Made by a program: the position numbers and the translations under genes
Shown: one piece after another, positions 6,217 through 6,772 of the stretch
Numbering within the stretch: position 1 is the first letter of the stretch
Layout: every line of letters begins with the position of its first letter
Assembly: GCA_016870295.1 (NCBI GenBank)
Contig: VGBY01000058.1
Location: forward strand, 1 to 6,772
Source of the DNA: Actinomycetota bacterium
GTDB taxonomy: Bacteria; Actinomycetota; Acidimicrobiia; Acidimicrobiales; Ilumatobacteraceae
Reading direction: 5' to 3'
Length of the DNA: 6,772 bases
Notes under the pieces: model-generated
Told to the model about the DNA's origin: nothing
Seen by the model: the letters and a program-made list of their open reading frames with translations, nothing else
Database searches by the model: none

Positions 6217-6222
6217 AACCTA
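6217..6222 (-). promoter_or_regulatory. Candidate -10 box for the phosphatase operon
   Basis: TAGGTT on the minus strand fits TAnnnT and ends 8 nt before the ATG at 6208, the spacing expected for a leaderless or near-leaderless mRNA. No convincing -35 hexamer was found. The whole divergent gap is 41 bp, so any promoter must lie here or inside the glycosylase gene. Confidence 0.3.
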
Positions 6223-6235
6223 CCCACACATCTCG

Positions 6236-6241
6236 TAGCGT
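6236..6241 (+). promoter_or_regulatory. Candidate -10 box for the glycosylase gene
   Basis: TAGCGT fits TAnnnT and ends 8 nt before the GTG at 6250. No Shine-Dalgarno site precedes that GTG and no -35 match was found. With the box at 6217-6222 it would make two promoters crowded back to back in 41 bp. Confidence 0.25.
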
Positions 6242-6249
6242 CGCGATAC

Positions 6250-6772
6250 GTGAAGCCAAAATCCGCTGCGAAACGCGACACGCCCGCACGCTTGCGCGAC
6301 GAAATCGAGCAGTGCCGTGCCTGCCCGCGCCTCGTGCGCTGGCGCGAGTCGGTGGCCAAGCAACGACGTGCTGCGTACCGAGACGAGAAGTATTGGGGCA
6401 AACCAATCGCCGGGTTCGGCGACCCGCAGGCGCGCATCGTGGTGCTGGGCTTGGCGCCTGGCGCCCACGGCGCAAACCGCACGGGGCGCGTATTCACCGG
6501 CGATCGCAGCGGCGACTGGTTGTATCGCGCGATGCACCGCGCCGGATTGGCGAATCAGGCGACATCACACCATCGTTACGACGGGCTTGCCCTGCGCGAT
6601 GCGTGGGTCACCGTCGCCGTGCGTTGCGCGCCACCCGACAACACGCCACTACCGCTCGAACGCAAGCGCTGCGCGGGTTTTCTCACCCGCGAGTTGACCT
6701 TGCTGCGCAAGAAACGAGTGATCGTTTGCCTCGGCAACTTTGCGTATGTTGCGGCGTGCGAGTTCTTTGCCG
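6250..6772 (+). CDS. udgB: Family 5 uracil-DNA glycosylase (UdgB-type), 3' end off window
   Basis: UdgB enzymes remove uracil, and often hypoxanthine and other deaminated bases, from DNA to start base excision repair, which suits a GC-rich genome prone to cytosine deamination. The frame gives 174 residues before the window ends. Two cysteines in CRACPRLV (C22, C25) and two later (C126 in VRCAPP, C141 in KRCAGF) are the four [4Fe-4S] ligands of family 4/5 enzymes. GFGDP (55-59) and GLAPGAHGANRTGRVFTGD (67-85) form the active-site motif; its Ala-His-Gly run separates family 5 from family 4. TGDRSGDWLYRAMHRAGLAN (83-102) is also family-typical. The missing C-terminus, probably 50 or more residues, should carry the DNA-intercalating HPS-type motif. 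GTG 6250 is the first start after an in-frame TGA at 6208-6210. The gene is divergent from the phosphatase operon. Confidence 0.93.
   Translation, partial: MKPKSAAKRDTPARLRDEIEQCRACPRLVRWRESVAKQRRAAYRDEKYWGKPIAGFGDPQARIVVLGLAPGAHGANRTGRVFTGDRSGDWLYRAMHRAGLANQATSHHRYDGLALRDAWVTVAVRCAPPDNTPLPLERKRCAGFLTRELTLLRKKRVIVCLGNFAYVAACEFFA

Noticed and set aside
6220..6537. Minus-strand open frames at the right edge
   Set aside because: The plus strand here encodes the Fe-S cysteines and GLAPGAHG motif of a family 5 uracil-DNA glycosylase. The minus-strand frames show nothing recognisable.
1..6772. Mobile elements, tRNA or rRNA genes, CRISPR repeats, phage or toxin-antitoxin genes
   Set aside because: I looked on both strands and saw no transposase, terminal inverted repeats, spaced direct repeats or RNA-gene sequence. 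Every stretch over 120 bp is accounted for by a recognised protein gene.

Overview
The window is about 6.8 kb of high-GC bacterial DNA, densely packed with genes on both strands. The gene content points to an actinobacterium. It has a WhiB regulator, a PdtaS-type sensor kinase beside it, and the actinobacterial set of histidine phosphatase, DUF3090 protein and SCO1664-family kinase-like protein. Sequence details (short WhiB, compact GDPD, many GTG starts, few Shine-Dalgarno sites) do not look mycobacterial or streptomycete. A deep lineage such as Acidimicrobiia is my guess only. No mobile element, RNA gene, CRISPR array or prophage signal was seen, so this reads as ordinary chromosome.

Left part (1-2450). 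The C-terminal ATPase domain of a PdtaS-like histidine kinase (+) runs in from the left edge and converges on whiB (-). A divergent compact glycerophosphodiester phosphodiesterase (+) follows. It ends tail to tail with a YegS/DagK-type lipid kinase (-), the two genes sharing one CTAG palindrome as their stop codons. The kinase, WhiB and lipid-kinase set resembles the M. tuberculosis pdtaS-whiB1-Rv3218 neighbourhood.

Middle (2451-4325). A 106-115 bp divergent region with a consensus TTGACA box leads into etfB-etfA (+), a tight operon for the electron transfer flavoprotein. EtfAB passes electrons from acyl-CoA and related dehydrogenases toward the quinone pool. etfA ends in a second shared CTAG stop, facing the next operon.

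Right part (4322-6772). A leftward operon carries the phosphatase, then the DUF3090 protein (start/stop overlap GTGA), then the SCO1664-family protein (10 nt gap). The function of this set is unknown, but it pairs a probable phosphatase, a Cys/His-tailed protein and a PI3/4-kinase-like fold. Divergent from it and cut by the right edge is a family 5 (UdgB-type) uracil-DNA glycosylase with its Fe-S cysteines.

Two structural themes stand out. Both internal convergent pairs share a CTAG stop with no room for a terminator. Four genes have a TAnnnT hexamer 8-9 nt before the start codon and little or no ribosome binding site, as expected for leaderless transcripts. There is no intergenic gap over 300 bases.
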